64,000 bases of DNA from Sepioteuthis lessoniana (GCA_963585895.1 OY757912.1:83005654-83069653), one strand, 5' to 3'; shown: positions 43,508 through 52,481, counted from the stretch's first letter. The notes: a model not told the origin generated them from the letters alone. Numbers and translations: made by a program.

Positions 43508-45811
43508 TTACTCATCGTCGACTACGGGCCGGAAATCCTTCGGGGTGAGGATGCCGACGGCCTGACGCAGGGAGCCGGTGCCGAGCTCAGTTGTAACTCG
43601 GTCATCCCTGGTGATTCCTCCGACATCCAAAGGGAACCGCATTTTTAGGGACCTATAAAAAGAAGGGTGAACAAAAATGGGGACCCTCCCGGAACAAAAT
43701 GGTAAACATTTTTTAAGGGAGGAGTGCTCCAACTCCGCCAGCTTTATGCCCAAGTCGGTCTGACAGACCGTATTCAGGAACTTCCAGACGCCCCTGGTAC
43801 GGTCACCAGCCGACCGGACAAAAGTGGTCACCATGGCTGCACTCCTAAAGTTCATTGGGTTACAGACTCTTTTCCCATCAATTTTTTCGCAGTCCAGCAG
43901 TGGCTTCAGTGTCTTTCGGAGCTGGTAATCCGTCACGGATTCCAGCCCGACAGTGCACAGAGCCACTGCCTTCCTGCACTGTTCATCAATTGGATCTTTG
44001 TTGGCTGCTTTGGTTTGCTGCCGGGATCTCTTTGGTGTAGAGTCTTTTGGCACTGGTTTTTCTTTTTCTTTTTCTGCCGGAGTTGTTATTGGAAACAGTT
44101 CCGGGGAGGATGGTGGACTCAGCGAGGGGAGGGAGTATGTCCTCCAAAGACTTTTTTGGGAAAGTCTCTCGTGAGACTGTGCTCTTGCTATAGTTTGTAT
44201 TTGGTGAGGGCGAGTTTTTGGGGGTTGTGGGGATTGCAAGAGTTGTAGAACTTTCGGTGGTTGAGGGCATTTTTGCTCAGGGGGAGCATGTTGTGGAGTG
44301 TGGTGTTGAGGGGGAGGTGGTGGCGCAAGTGGTGGCGCAAGTGGTGGTGGAGGAGGAGGTGGTAGGGGGAGAATAGGTGGAGGAAGTGGTATTAGAGGTG
44401 GAAATGGTAACTGCGGCGGAGCTTGTTGGAGAAGAGGTTTCGGAGGAAGGGCATTAGAGGGGCCTTCCAGGGGATCTTCAGAGCAGGGTGGCCCTGAACA
44501 TACTTTCTTTGCTGCTCCCTCTCCACTGCTCCTTCTCCTCTTCAGATTCGTGGTGGTTTCCATTGGAGTTTCTTCTGCTTCTGGTGTGGTGGGAGCTGGT
44601 TTGGTTTTTGTTTTCTTTTTAGTCTTGGATGCTGGAGGGTGCTCAGTGATGTGTGCAGGGATAGGTGCTGTCACTGACTTTGGTGTGTATATTTTTGTGG
44701 AGGTTGGTGTCGTTGCTTTTGTAGGGGCTGGTGTCTTTACTTTTGCAGGAGAAGCAGTTGTGGGTTTGTCCTCGGCTTTTTGGGGAGATTTCTTTTTTTT
44801 TCGAGTGACTTCCACCCACTCCTCCACTGTTTTTGGCTGGGCCTGGTCCGGCTCTTTTTCCTTTCCGGTCTCTCTGATGGTGACTATGGAAGCTGTTATT
44901 GCTGCAGTTTCTGTTGCGATTGTGGCGGCTGCAGCAGCTGGAGCTTTTGGTGGATCTTTTTGGGGGCAGAATTTGGATATGTGCCCCAACTGCTTGCAGC
45001 TCCAACAGCGCGGGCGTCTGCCTTCCACAATCACCATCATCTGCCTTCCTCTGCTGATGATTATTTCGGGAATTGTTTGAAAGCCCTCCCGAGAAAGGCA
45101 CATCCGGAACACATAGTCCCCGTAGGCCGTCCCGGCTGTTGACCGAAGCAGGTTGATTTCCTCTACGCGTCCAAATGCGCTGAGGAAGGCGGCCAACACT
45201 TCTCCCGTTATGAACGCCGGGACGTTGCAGATGGTGACCCGAATCCTACGGGTGCCTAGGTACTCCGGCTGCAGTCGGAAGAACTTTGTCATGATGTTAT
45301 TCGAGGCGACCTTGGCAGCTTGGTCTCTGGAAGGGAGCAGGACGTCCCATGTCGCAAAACTCCTTCTGCAGAAGTATTGGCATGGGACGCCGGCTTTCCG
45401 CAACAGATCCTCGAACCCTTCCTTCTTGAGTCCTACGAGCCTTCTTGTTTTTAAATCCGTCACCACCAGAGAGACGATTCTCGGTTCTAATTTTTCCAGG
45501 AGCTCCGGGATGGGCAAAATTTCATTGCCTTTGAAGAATTCGGCATATTTGCCCACCCGGTCCTTTTCGTACTCTTCTGGGTCCTTTTGTTGTATTTTCC
45601 ATGGTGATGGTGACGGATTTTCTGGCTGTGACTTTTGCCCTGGTGGAATTGGGCTCCCTGACTCCGAAGGAAGGGATGGCCAATTTGAGCCGATCAGGCT
45701 TGTTAAATGACTTTCTTCCGACTGCTTCGGGAGGGCTTCATTTTCTGGTGTGTCTTGAGCACTGTGACGATCAGGTTGTTGAGAAGATGAAGAAGCGGAG
45801 GTACCCTCCAT
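43508..45811 (-). CDS. LINE ORF1, copy 3: zinc-knuckle protein (type B)
   Basis: 767 codons. Same plan as type A: LIGSNWPSLP near the start, RRM-like middle with RVTICNVPAFITGEVLAAFL, CCHC knuckle CWSCKQLGHISKFC, low-complexity linker, and conserved C terminus ending KDFRPVVDDE. The linker differs completely, being Pro-rich with LPPPPPPPLAPPLAPPPP where type A has Ala/Thr runs. The folded parts are clearly diverged, while the last ten residues match. The neighbouring ORF2 is nearly identical to the type A element, so this ORF1 has a different history from its own ORF2. Confidence 0.85.
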   Translation of the reverse strand: MEGTSASSSSQQPDRHSAQDTPENEALPKQSEESHLTSLIGSNWPSLPSESGSPIPPGQKSQPENPSPSPWKIQQKDPEEYEKDRVGKYAEFFKGNEILPIPELLEKLEPRIVSLVVTDLKTRRLVGLKKEGFEDLLRKAGVPCQYFCRRSFATWDVLLPSRDQAAKVASNNIMTKFFRLQPEYLGTRRIRVTICNVPAFITGEVLAAFLSAFGRVEEINLLRSTAGTAYGDYVFRMCLSREGFQTIPEIIISRGRQMMVIVEGRRPRCWSCKQLGHISKFCPQKDPPKAPAAAAATIATETAAITASIVTIRETGKEKEPDQAQPKTVEEWVEVTRKKKKSPQKAEDKPTTASPAKVKTPAPTKATTPTSTKIYTPKSVTAPIPAHITEHPPASKTKKKTKTKPAPTTPEAEETPMETTTNLKRRRSSGEGAAKKVCSGPPCSEDPLEGPSNALPPKPLLQQAPPQLPFPPLIPLPPPILPLPPPPPPPLAPPLAPPPPPQHHTPQHAPPEQKCPQPPKVLQLLQSPQPPKTRPHQIQTIARAQSHERLSQKSLWRTYSLPSLSPPSSPELFPITTPAEKEKEKPVPKDSTPKRSRQQTKAANKDPIDEQCRKAVALCTVGLESVTDYQLRKTLKPLLDCEKIDGKRVCNPMNFRSAAMVTTFVRSAGDRTRGVWKFLNTVCQTDLGIKLAELEHSSLKKCLPFCSGRVPIFVHPSFYRSLKMRFPLDVGGITRDDRVTTELGTGSLRQAVGILTPKDFRPVVDDE

Positions 45812-45985
45812 GACTGCAAACTAGCAATCAGGAGGGTCAACGTGATGAAAAATGTATTAGAACAAGGTAAAACAACAGGTGAAACAATGAATCAAAACAA
45901 TAACAGCAATAATATCAACAATAGTCCAAAAGGATAACAATAAAAAACGGACCTCTGTAATAGGGTTTCAAGCGGGTCAATAACC
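45812..45985 (-). promoter_or_regulatory. 5'UTR of LINE copy 3
   Basis: 174 bases unrelated to the 435-base 5'UTR of copies 1 and 2 and without their T-tract hairpin. It may be naturally short or 5'-truncated. It begins 41 bases downstream of the predicted LTR transcription start. Confidence 0.5.
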
Positions 45986-46026
45986 AGGCTAAGCGCAATG
46001 TCTTTAGCAAGGCTAGGACTAAAGTA
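45986..46026. repeat. Right target-site duplication of the LINE array
   Basis: 41 bp, AGGCTAAGCGC to ACTAAAGTA. Differs from the left copy and from the intact 3' LTR at two positions (A/C and C/T). Confidence 0.85.
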
Positions 46027-46251
46027 ACAGTCTTCAATGAGAGAGCTTATTTATGGCACATTGGGAGATTCCAATGTGCACACATTGGCCGGTCCATTCC
46101 TTGGATTGTGATTGGCTAGAACATCTGATTGGCTATGTCTGTTCATAAATAGCAACCCAAGTAAGCATTAGTCAACTATGCTGGACCTCAGGTAAGTGTT
46201 GCTTGTTATCATTGTCACTGTTATTGTTGTTGTACATTGTTGTATTCTACA
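46027..46251 (-). promoter_or_regulatory. 5' LTR outer piece with predicted promoter
   Basis: On the minus strand this piece has CCAAT boxes (plus-strand ATTGG at 46,060, 46,084, 46,111 and 46,128), a perfect inverted repeat CACATTGG/CCAATGTG at 46,057-46,078, and a TATA-like ATAAATAA at 46,054-46,047. A start about 25-30 bases downstream of the TATA would fall at about 46,025-46,020, which is the LINE insertion point. The same boxes occur in the 3' LTR at 21,668-21,755. Promoter function is inferred from motifs only. Confidence 0.65.
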
Positions 46252-46404
46252 AACATGACCTCCCACAACACCAAAGCCAGCCTGATTGCTGCCATCCGCT
46301 GAGTATTTGCCAAGCTCCCGCAGGCGCTTGTGGAAAAGGCATGCTCCCAGTTCTGGATCCGTATCAAGGCGGTGATTGAGGCTGAAGGCAGCTACATTGA
46401 ATAG
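46252..46404 (+). pseudogene. Mariner transposase, C-terminal part
   Basis: Continuation of the transposase frame after the LTR element, beginning with the duplicated AACAT and reading MTSHNTKASLIAAIR, an in-frame TGA, then VFAKLPQALVEKACSQF and RIKAVIEAEGSYIE before TAG at 46,402-46,404. This is a typical mariner-like C terminus. The TGA is a second independent nonsense change. Confidence 0.85.
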
Positions 46405-46517
46405 ATGTCAGCTCTCCTACATAATCAAGTTACCTGAATTGATTTATTCAATAAAAGTTTTAAAATAAAGCTGTAGTGTTGTTTTCTTTTGGACGACAAT
46501 TTTATCGTTCCACCCTG

Positions 46518-46622
46518 TACAGCAATCCAGGGAAAGGAGTAGCACCCTCCCCTCTACCTCGGTGTAGTAGCTATTGAAAAGGGAGCCTTTTGGTTGCCAA
46601 CTTTACTTACTTTACTTACATT
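46518..46622 (+). repeat. SINE1, 3' part, split by the mariner
   Basis: TACAGCAATCCAGGG continues the SINE1 interrupted at 20,921 and carries the CTACCTCGGTGTAGTAGC hairpin and CAACTTTACTTACTTTACTT tail. Confidence 0.9.
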
Positions 46623-47024
46623 TATTACAATACCATCATAAATACAAATTCAAAAATTAGAAATCTACATTATTCTAAGCTTTTTAGTATATTATGACCA
46701 GCACTGAATTTTTAAAAAATGTTTTATCTTTGTTAATTTTATTGTTTTACATCGAGACAAAGCCAGGTTCTAAAGTTAAAAGTAGAAAGCAAATAAAAAA
46801 GTCTCAGTACATGGGCAAAAAATTAATTCCACCTTTTTTCATTTTTTTAATAAAAGCATAAAAAATACGTTTGAAGGAAATGTATAACTAAATATGACCA
46901 AATTTGTATGAAAACTTTTCAGTAAAAAAAAAAAAAAATTAAAAAAACATTTCAATTTTTAAAATATCTACCAAAATAAATAATTGCTTGATTTAAACAC
47001 AATTTTTCAGTACTTATTTAATAA
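46623..47024. other. AT-rich spacer
   Basis: No gene. A- and T-runs near 46,925-46,960. Nothing recognised. Confidence 0.5.
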
Positions 47025-47560
47025 GGGACAAAGTTTTTATAAAAAGAATTTTCCTGTTCTAATTTTCATCAGCAACATTTTTTAAGTTAGCAAATAAAAA
47101 CTCCTAAGTCAGAAAAAAATATAGATCAGTAAACAGAAAGTAGTATGAAATTTGACTGTATTTGCACACAGCAAGATGCTAGGAATTCAACTATATTTGC
47201 ATATGACAAAACAGTAAGGATTTAACTGTATTCACACTCGGCAAAGAAACGGTTAAAATGCCTCGATTGACCTTAGAAATGAATTTCTATCTTTAAAGTT
47301 ATTTAAAAAAAAAACAATTCATTGAATTCATATGGGTGATGAATATATGTCGATGAATCTATCATATACTACTGCACAAAACTATACCACAGACATAAAT
47401 AAAACTTGAGTGTGAAGAATTTATTATAGTGAATGTATCTTAAATGAGAGGGATATCGATTGAGATTATTGCAAGAAATATTGATTTAGCTGCAAATGGG
47501 TACACAGCAAGCAAGCAGACCAGAGTGGCTAAATCTTTAAATGAACATTTGACCATACAG
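47025..47560. repeat. 537-bp repeat, copy 2
   Basis: Same orientation as 12,388-12,924 with very few differences (for example AAGATGC for AAGGTGC, GTCGATG for GTTGATG). It begins and ends abruptly, next to an (AT)n run at 47,582-47,623. No terminal repeats or target duplication seen. Confidence 0.9.
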
Positions 47561-47576
47561 TGCAATTCTTTGGTAA

Positions 47577-47581
<5 letters not shown>

Positions 47582-47623
<42 letters not shown>
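47582..47623. repeat. (AT)n microsatellite
   Basis: About 42 bases of alternating AT. Confidence 0.97.
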
Positions 47624-47625
<2 letters not shown>

Positions 47626-47799
47626 TATTAGATAAATAGCATATCAGCATATCATGTATGCTGTAAGGTTTAAATTGAAAGTAAAAGTGAACTTTGAGAA
47701 TGTTATGTCAAAATATAAGAAGTCATTAAAGCAACACAAAAGTAGTCAAGAATACTGAGATAGATCAATAGATTGATAGTTATTCTGGTTGCTTGGATG

Positions 47800-48070
47800 G
47801 TTCTGTAGCATGTCAACACTTCGTGGGTTATTTATTGCTCAAGACAGTCTTTTCTTTTGTTTAATGGCATATCAACTTTTGTGGGTTATTTAATGCTAAA
47901 TCCTTCCTTGTAGAACAGCAGTGATATGATTTAACCCATAGCTAGTGGTATAAAGGTTTCATAGCTTTCCAAAGGATATTAGTTCAAAAGTGAACATAAT
48001 AACATGACTGGAGTTTGAACTTGCTTACCACAAAGCCACAGTTCAGCATTTTAGTCACTATGTCATGAGT
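47800..48070 (-). repeat. SINE2, minus strand, plus a tail fragment
   Basis: 47,858-48,070 reads on the minus strand from a tRNA-like head (ATAGTGACTAAAATGCTGAA) through AGCAAGTTCAAACTCCAG and the TAGCTATGGGTTAAAT-type block to the TTAAATAACCC...GTTGATATGCC tail. A second tail-like piece (GCATGTCAACACTTCG) precedes it at 47,805. Confidence 0.75.
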
Positions 48071-48135
48071 ATTCCCCAGTAATTCCTTGGTAACTTTTGC
48101 AAGCAGTTATATGGTTTCAAGTAACTATTCTTATT

Positions 48136-48164
48136 CAATAATAATAATAATAATAATAATAATA
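48136..48164. repeat. (ATA)n microsatellite
   Basis: About 29 bases of ATA repeats. Confidence 0.95.
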
Positions 48165-48566
48165 GGTAGGAGGATGAGTGGAAACCATCCAAACTACAAC
48201 ATTATTGAGACTAGTCATAATACTGAGAAGAGTCCTGGCTACTTGAGGAGACTTGCTATCACTCAAACTCCAGTGAAAGACCAACAGCTAAAACTGATGT
48301 GGAAAACTCTCAAGGAGTAAATAATGATAATAATAATTAGTAAACAAGCTTCAAATAACTATTCTTATGGCAGAGAAAAATAAGAGACAGTGCCAGCCTT
48401 GGTTAATAATAGTAAAACGATAGATTGAAGTGGCTGAAAAGGCAGAGAGAGACAGCTATGTGAATGCAGACCAGAAAAATCTGAGAGAAAACTATCCAGA
48501 AATGTCAAGATAAGTGACCTTTTGTTTGATAAAGCCAGTAATTAAGAAATCCCTTTTGGTCCTGAG
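48165..48566 (+). other. Unidentified LINE-like scraps
   Basis: Open stretches such as PGYLRRLAITQTPVKDQQ (48,235-48,290) and EVAEKAERDSYVNADQKNL (48,430-48,485) look like remnants of a non-LTR element polyprotein, but I cannot place them in a family. Separated by ATA-rich tails. Confidence 0.35.
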
Positions 48567-48790
48567 GTAGTCCTCATGGCACAACGGTTAAAGTTCAGAA
48601 CTGTGGTCACATAGTAAGCAAGTTCAAACTTTAATTGTGCGATTATGTTCACTTTTGGACTAACACCTTTGGTAAAGGTATAATCCTCCCTACATCCCTC
48701 TAGCTATAGGGTAAATAGTATCACTGTTGTTCTTCTACAAGGATGGCTTTGGCATTAAAAACCCATGAAAGTTGATATGGCAAAGAAACA
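48567..48790 (+). repeat. SINE2, near full length
   Basis: Head TCCTCATGGCACAACGGTTA, AGTAAGCAAGTTCAAAC, the CCCTCTAGCTATAGGGTAAA block, GATGGCTTTGGCATTAAAAA and GTTGATATGGCAAAG at the end. Confidence 0.8.
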
Positions 48791-49315
48791 AAATGAAACC
48801 TTTTCCTTTCTGTATTTCAAGAGACATCCTATTAATTTTATTTCAGTCATTGCTCCCTTTTGTTTTGTGTTTGTGCAGTCAGAACTTTGTTTTATTGGTC
48901 AACTTATATCCTCTATATGCAAGCAGCAAAGAACTTGTGTTTTTGTCCAGTTCACATGCTACCACATCCAAATTGTGACCTGCATATTTTTATCACTCAG
49001 TACATGATGTTTCAAGTTTCTAATAAAATCAGTAGGTTCTAAAAATCCCTCCCTATTAAACTTTCTCTGGTTTCTATTTTGTTGTTATTCTATGGAACAC
49101 TTCCTGCTGTACACACTGAATACTTTCTTTCATCCAAAAATATTTCCATTTTCTCATTTTTCATCATACCTGGTGACTTTCATCTCAGATAGAAAATACT
49201 GCGAGGTATACAAGGAAATTGGGTTTTTTCTTGAAATTTTTGTCTGAGATTGGGATATACATTATATATACACATACAGTATACACAGAAGAATACAATA
49301 AATCATGGGGTTGGG
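48791..49315. other. Intergenic, no feature seen
   Basis: T-rich. The overlapping plus frames of 60-80 codons around 48,770-49,040 have no domain and no coding character. Confidence 0.5.
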
Positions 49316-49490
49316 GGAGTCCCTAAAGCATAGTAGCTAACACACTGGATTAGAACATCATAGAAAGCAAGTTTGAACATTGGTAACACTGTTACATTAA
49401 CTTTTCAACAAATACCATTGGAAAAGCTATGAAACCCCTTATCTTTCCAGCTATTGGTTGAATAATACTACTTCTATTCTTATACAAAGA
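49316..49490 (+). repeat. SINE2, 3' tail missing
   Basis: GAGTCCCTAAAGCATAGTAG head, AGAAAGCAAGTTTGAACA, CCAGCTATTGGTTGAATAAT and CAAAGATGGCTTTGG. It stops at about 49,499, where the Penelope relic starts. Confidence 0.7.
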
Positions 49491-50160
49491 TGGCTTTGGA
49501 AAGGAATAGTTCATTGCCTACAACTTTGGGCAAAAGCCATTAGTAGCAATACTGATGCATATCAAGATGAAATAATTAGTTTAAGACACAATCTCCTTTG
49601 CAACAACTACCCAGAGTGCATAACATCAGCTCCAAGAAACCTGGATAGGAGGATAGAGGACAATACCCGAAAACTCACTACAGTATGTTTGCTCTATGTC
49701 CAAGGCCTAGCCGAAAGGATCCAAAAAAATGTAGTCCATATGACATCACGACAATATTCACAAGTGGCTCAATTCTCTGGAGGTATCTCTTCTGCATCAA
49801 GCCACCAACAGAATTCAACATGACCAAGAACTTGTGTGTACTCCATCCCTTGTAGTTGGGGTAAAGTATACAAAGATGAGATATGTCACTCACTAAAAGT
49901 AAGGCTAGAAGATCATTGAAAAGCAGTAGTATGTGGTGAAATTGAAAAGTTGGGTATAGCAGACCATATATGGAAGGAAAAGGGAAAGTATCTGCCCTTA
50001 TGGGATGAAGTCAAAATAATTGATAGATAAGAACATTGGAGAATTAGATGCCTTAAAGAATCAGTTTATATGTTGGGATACAGTGACCTGTTGAGTAGAC
50101 CAAGTATAGAGATGAATACAATATAGGAACCAATAATCAAAAAAGTTAGATAAAAAAAAT
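49476..50160 (+). pseudogene. Penelope-like element relic with GIY-YIG endonuclease
   Basis: Plus-strand fragments resemble the C-terminal third of a Penelope-like polyprotein: DNTRKLTTVCLLYVQGLAER (about 49,660-49,720), a TEFNMTK-type stretch in a shifted frame, then a GIY-YIG-type nuclease core SWGKVYKDE...LKVRLEDH (49,855-49,920) and EIEKLGIADHIWKEKGKYLP (about 49,940-50,000) with VKIIDR and EHWRIRCLKESVYMLGYSD (50,020-50,095). Stops and frameshifts inactivate it. The nuclease assignment is a motif judgement. Confidence 0.65.
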
Positions 50161-50269
50161 CTATAAATTGGAATATGAGCTCAAGTAAAAAACCATACAT
50201 AATAGTGGTAATCATAGTAATGTAAAAATATTAAGTTTATAACTCCCAAAAATTCACTCTGAATTGTCC

Positions 50270-50575
50270 AGTTGGACACATGGCATAATGGTTATAGTTG
50301 GTTCCCTAAGCTTCTAAAGTGATAATCATCTGGAGGTTGCAGGTTCAATCCTGACTGCTGGCGAGTAACAATACAGAAATACTTGACACTTGTACCTGGT
50401 TAATGGAATCAGAACAAGCGACAGATGAAATAAAGGATGTGATTTGAAGTTCTGTGTAGGCTCCTGAGTTTGACAAACACCTAAAGAAGGCTGGAGGGCA
50501 TCAGCTGAAACATTGTGAATATAATGATGAAGACAATAGTTTGAAAACCCTGAATGATAAAAAAGCTAATAAAAA
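50270..50575 (+). repeat. SINE4, copy 2
   Basis: tRNA-like head CACATGGCATAATGGTTA with B-box-like CAGGTTCAATCCTG, then the core CTAAAGAAGGCTGGAGGGC and CAGCTGAAACATTGTG shared with 13,313-13,662. Confidence 0.65.
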
Positions 50576-51239
50576 CATAAGATAATATGAAGATTGGTAC
50601 ATCCACCTAGGAAGATTCCATGGTCTTTTAGTTGGAGGCAAAGTAGGATAAGAAAACTATGTAATTTCCTTTCTTCATTACTCCTCATCCAGCATTGTTT
50701 GGTTTTCCATTGCACCAGACAAAGATGGTGACATGTTTTTTCACAGCCTTCTTTGACAAGGAAGTTATGTCAACACGGAATCTCAGAGCTGCAATGTTTT
50801 TTTGACTTATTGGGATTCACAGAAGCACATCAGTAAGTCCATAAATTAATGATAAAACAATAGTATATTTCAACAAATTAATGATAAAACAATAGTATAT
50901 TTCAACAAATACCAATTTTTTAACATAATTTCCTTCCTTGTCAATACACTCAAGCAGCGAATCCATGACCTTACTTATTATTGAATACCTAAAATGGATT
51001 ACCCTTATAAGACTTCAATTTCCAGCTATTTACCCATATTTAGTGTCATAGGAGAAGGAATTGGTGATCTGAGTTCAAAACCTGAACAAGACTGTTTGTA
51101 TTTCACTTTGTGCTAATGTTCTTGGGAAAGGCAATGACCCATCTGCTCTCCCCCAGTTTTGGATAAATAGTAGTTGTCTCTCTGAATGAAAAATATAAGT
51201 GACTGAATCGCAAAGTATCATCTTGATTGTCCAGGCCTA
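50576..51239. other. Spacer with a 31-bp duplication and SINE3-like DNA
   Basis: AATGATAAAACAATAGTATA... occurs twice in tandem at 50,849-50,910. 51,005-51,200 has degraded SINE3 features (CTGAGTTCAAAACCTGAAC and GTTTTGGATAAATAGTAG). No gene. Confidence 0.45.
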
Positions 51240-51664
51240 TTTTCCAACTATAGTGTATTTATGTTCAGTTTGAGGGTCCAGAAAAAGAAGACAACTGTGT
51301 GACCCACTTCCTTCAATGTGGCACCTAGTGCCATGTCTGAGGCATCAGTTTCAACCACTAATTGAGAGCAGTAAGGTTTCTTGAATCTCTTATTTAAAGT
51401 CACTGAACCATCAGATCTAAGAGGAAAAGACTTGACAATAATTGGGTGTCTAATTTTATCCACAAATTTAGATATCCATTTAGAAAAATAAGAAAAAAGG
51501 CCAACCACATTGTGTAAAGTGGCTTGTTCTTGAATGATTGACAGTTCTTAAAGAAGATGTAAGTGTAGCGGATCAAGTGTAATAGAATCCTTGGTTGATC
51601 TGAAAATCCAAATAAAGTAAGTGTCCGTTATTGAAAATAACATTTGTCTTTGTTTAGAGTTGGA

Positions 51665-51870
51665 TGGTGTTTTATATATATTTACCCAACCACTCTACCA
51701 TGAACAGGATGAGACACAAAATCAATTTTTTAAAGCAGAGTACAGCTGGTTTGAATTCAGAGTTTCCTTCCCTTAAACTGGTTGTTTTTCCAAGGTTAAT
51801 GATTCTTTGGAAGAAAGCCATACTTTTAGTCACTTCAAAGGGTATAGGTATTTGTTGGCTTTGAAAGTAG
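51665..51870 (-). repeat. SINE3, 5'-truncated
   Basis: Starts with the tail TTTACCCAACCACTC, then AAATCAATTTTTTAAAGC, CTGGTTTGAATTCAGAGTTT and TTGATTAAG-like sequence, inserted within the gypsy relic. Confidence 0.7.
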
Positions 51871-52293
51871 TATGTAGCTTGTCAGAGTTCTTAATTGCTT
51901 TTTGAGGATACTTGCTTCTCAGGTCATGAGCACAAAAGTTTTGGTACTTGACTACTTTGTTTATCATCAATTGGATTTGTAATATAATGGCCGAGGGATT
52001 TTGTTTTATATATCTTGCCTTTCGGTTTAGTTAGGCTGAGAACCTTTCACTTAGTGCATGGGTTAGTTAGGTGCAATATGAGCGTAGGTGTTCACATGCG
52101 CACGGGGAGGATGAGTCATTCAGAGATGTCAAAATAAAAATCTCAGATAGAAAATGTGACCAGGGGGATGTGAATGACATCATGCACCGGAAGCGTGCAC
52201 GGAGGATTTGGGGGATTTGAGAAAAGTCAGTGAGTTGAGTTCCTGTCTCGGAAGAAGATGGTTGACTTTCGGAGCTCACCGAGGCCTTGCAGC

Positions 52294-52481
52294 GGGTGTT
52301 GCACATGGTTTGGGGCAAATGGAAAAGTCAGGTGTATCTCTCTCCTTATGTCAAAAACCTTTAAACTTAAAGGTAATAAAAAGTTGTGGGTGTTGCACGT
52401 AGTTTGGGGCAGATGGAAAAGTCAGGTGTATCTCTCTCCTTATGTCAAAAAACCTTTAAACTTAAAGGTAATAAAAAGTTT
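52294..52481. repeat. 94-bp tandem duplication
   Basis: Two units beginning GGGTGTTGCAC at 52,294 and 52,388, differing at a few positions. Each contains the near-palindrome CCTTTAAACTTAAAGG. No coding meaning. Confidence 0.9.

Larger units (their letters stand above)
39322..45985 (-). mobile_element. L1-Tx1-like LINE, copy 3 (3'UTR b, ORF1 B)
   Basis: About 6.66 kb. ORF2 and the 3'UTR are nearly identical to copy 2, but ORF1 and the 5'UTR are a different lineage: similarity to copy 1 falls abruptly near 43,540, inside the last codons of ORF1. The 5' end at about 45,985 abuts LTR sequence. It is the copy closest to the LTR promoter and in the same orientation. Confidence 0.87.
21572..46251 (-). 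mobile_element. Ty3/gypsy-like LTR retrotransposon, defective
   Basis: On the minus strand the element begins TGTAGAATACAACA and ends CGTATTTCAACA, giving the usual TG...CA ends, and is flanked by AACAT at 21,567-21,571 and 46,252-46,256. The order is 5' LTR (split by the LINE array), primer site, one gag-pol frame, 3' LTR. Without the LINEs it is about 4.2 kb. The two LTRs agree almost base for base, so insertion was recent. It lacks the integrase core and the polypurine tract, and the 3' LTR lacks 11 bases at its inner edge. Confidence 0.88.
20922..46517 (+). mobile_element. Mariner (DD37D, maT-like), deleted, host of the nest
   Basis: Terminal inverted repeats of 25 bp with one mismatch: CAGGGTGGAATGATAAAATT at the left, and GACAATTTTATCG...CACCCTG at 46,493-46,517. 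TA is duplicated at 20,920-20,921 and 46,518-46,519. Without the inserted LTR element the mariner is about 910 bp, shorter than a complete one, because the transposase gene has an internal deletion. Confidence 0.92.

Noticed and set aside
25563..45985. Idea that the LINE array is a host multigene cluster
   Set aside because: Endonuclease, reverse transcriptase and zinc-knuckle ORF1 proteins, 3' hairpins and target duplications identify retrotransposons.
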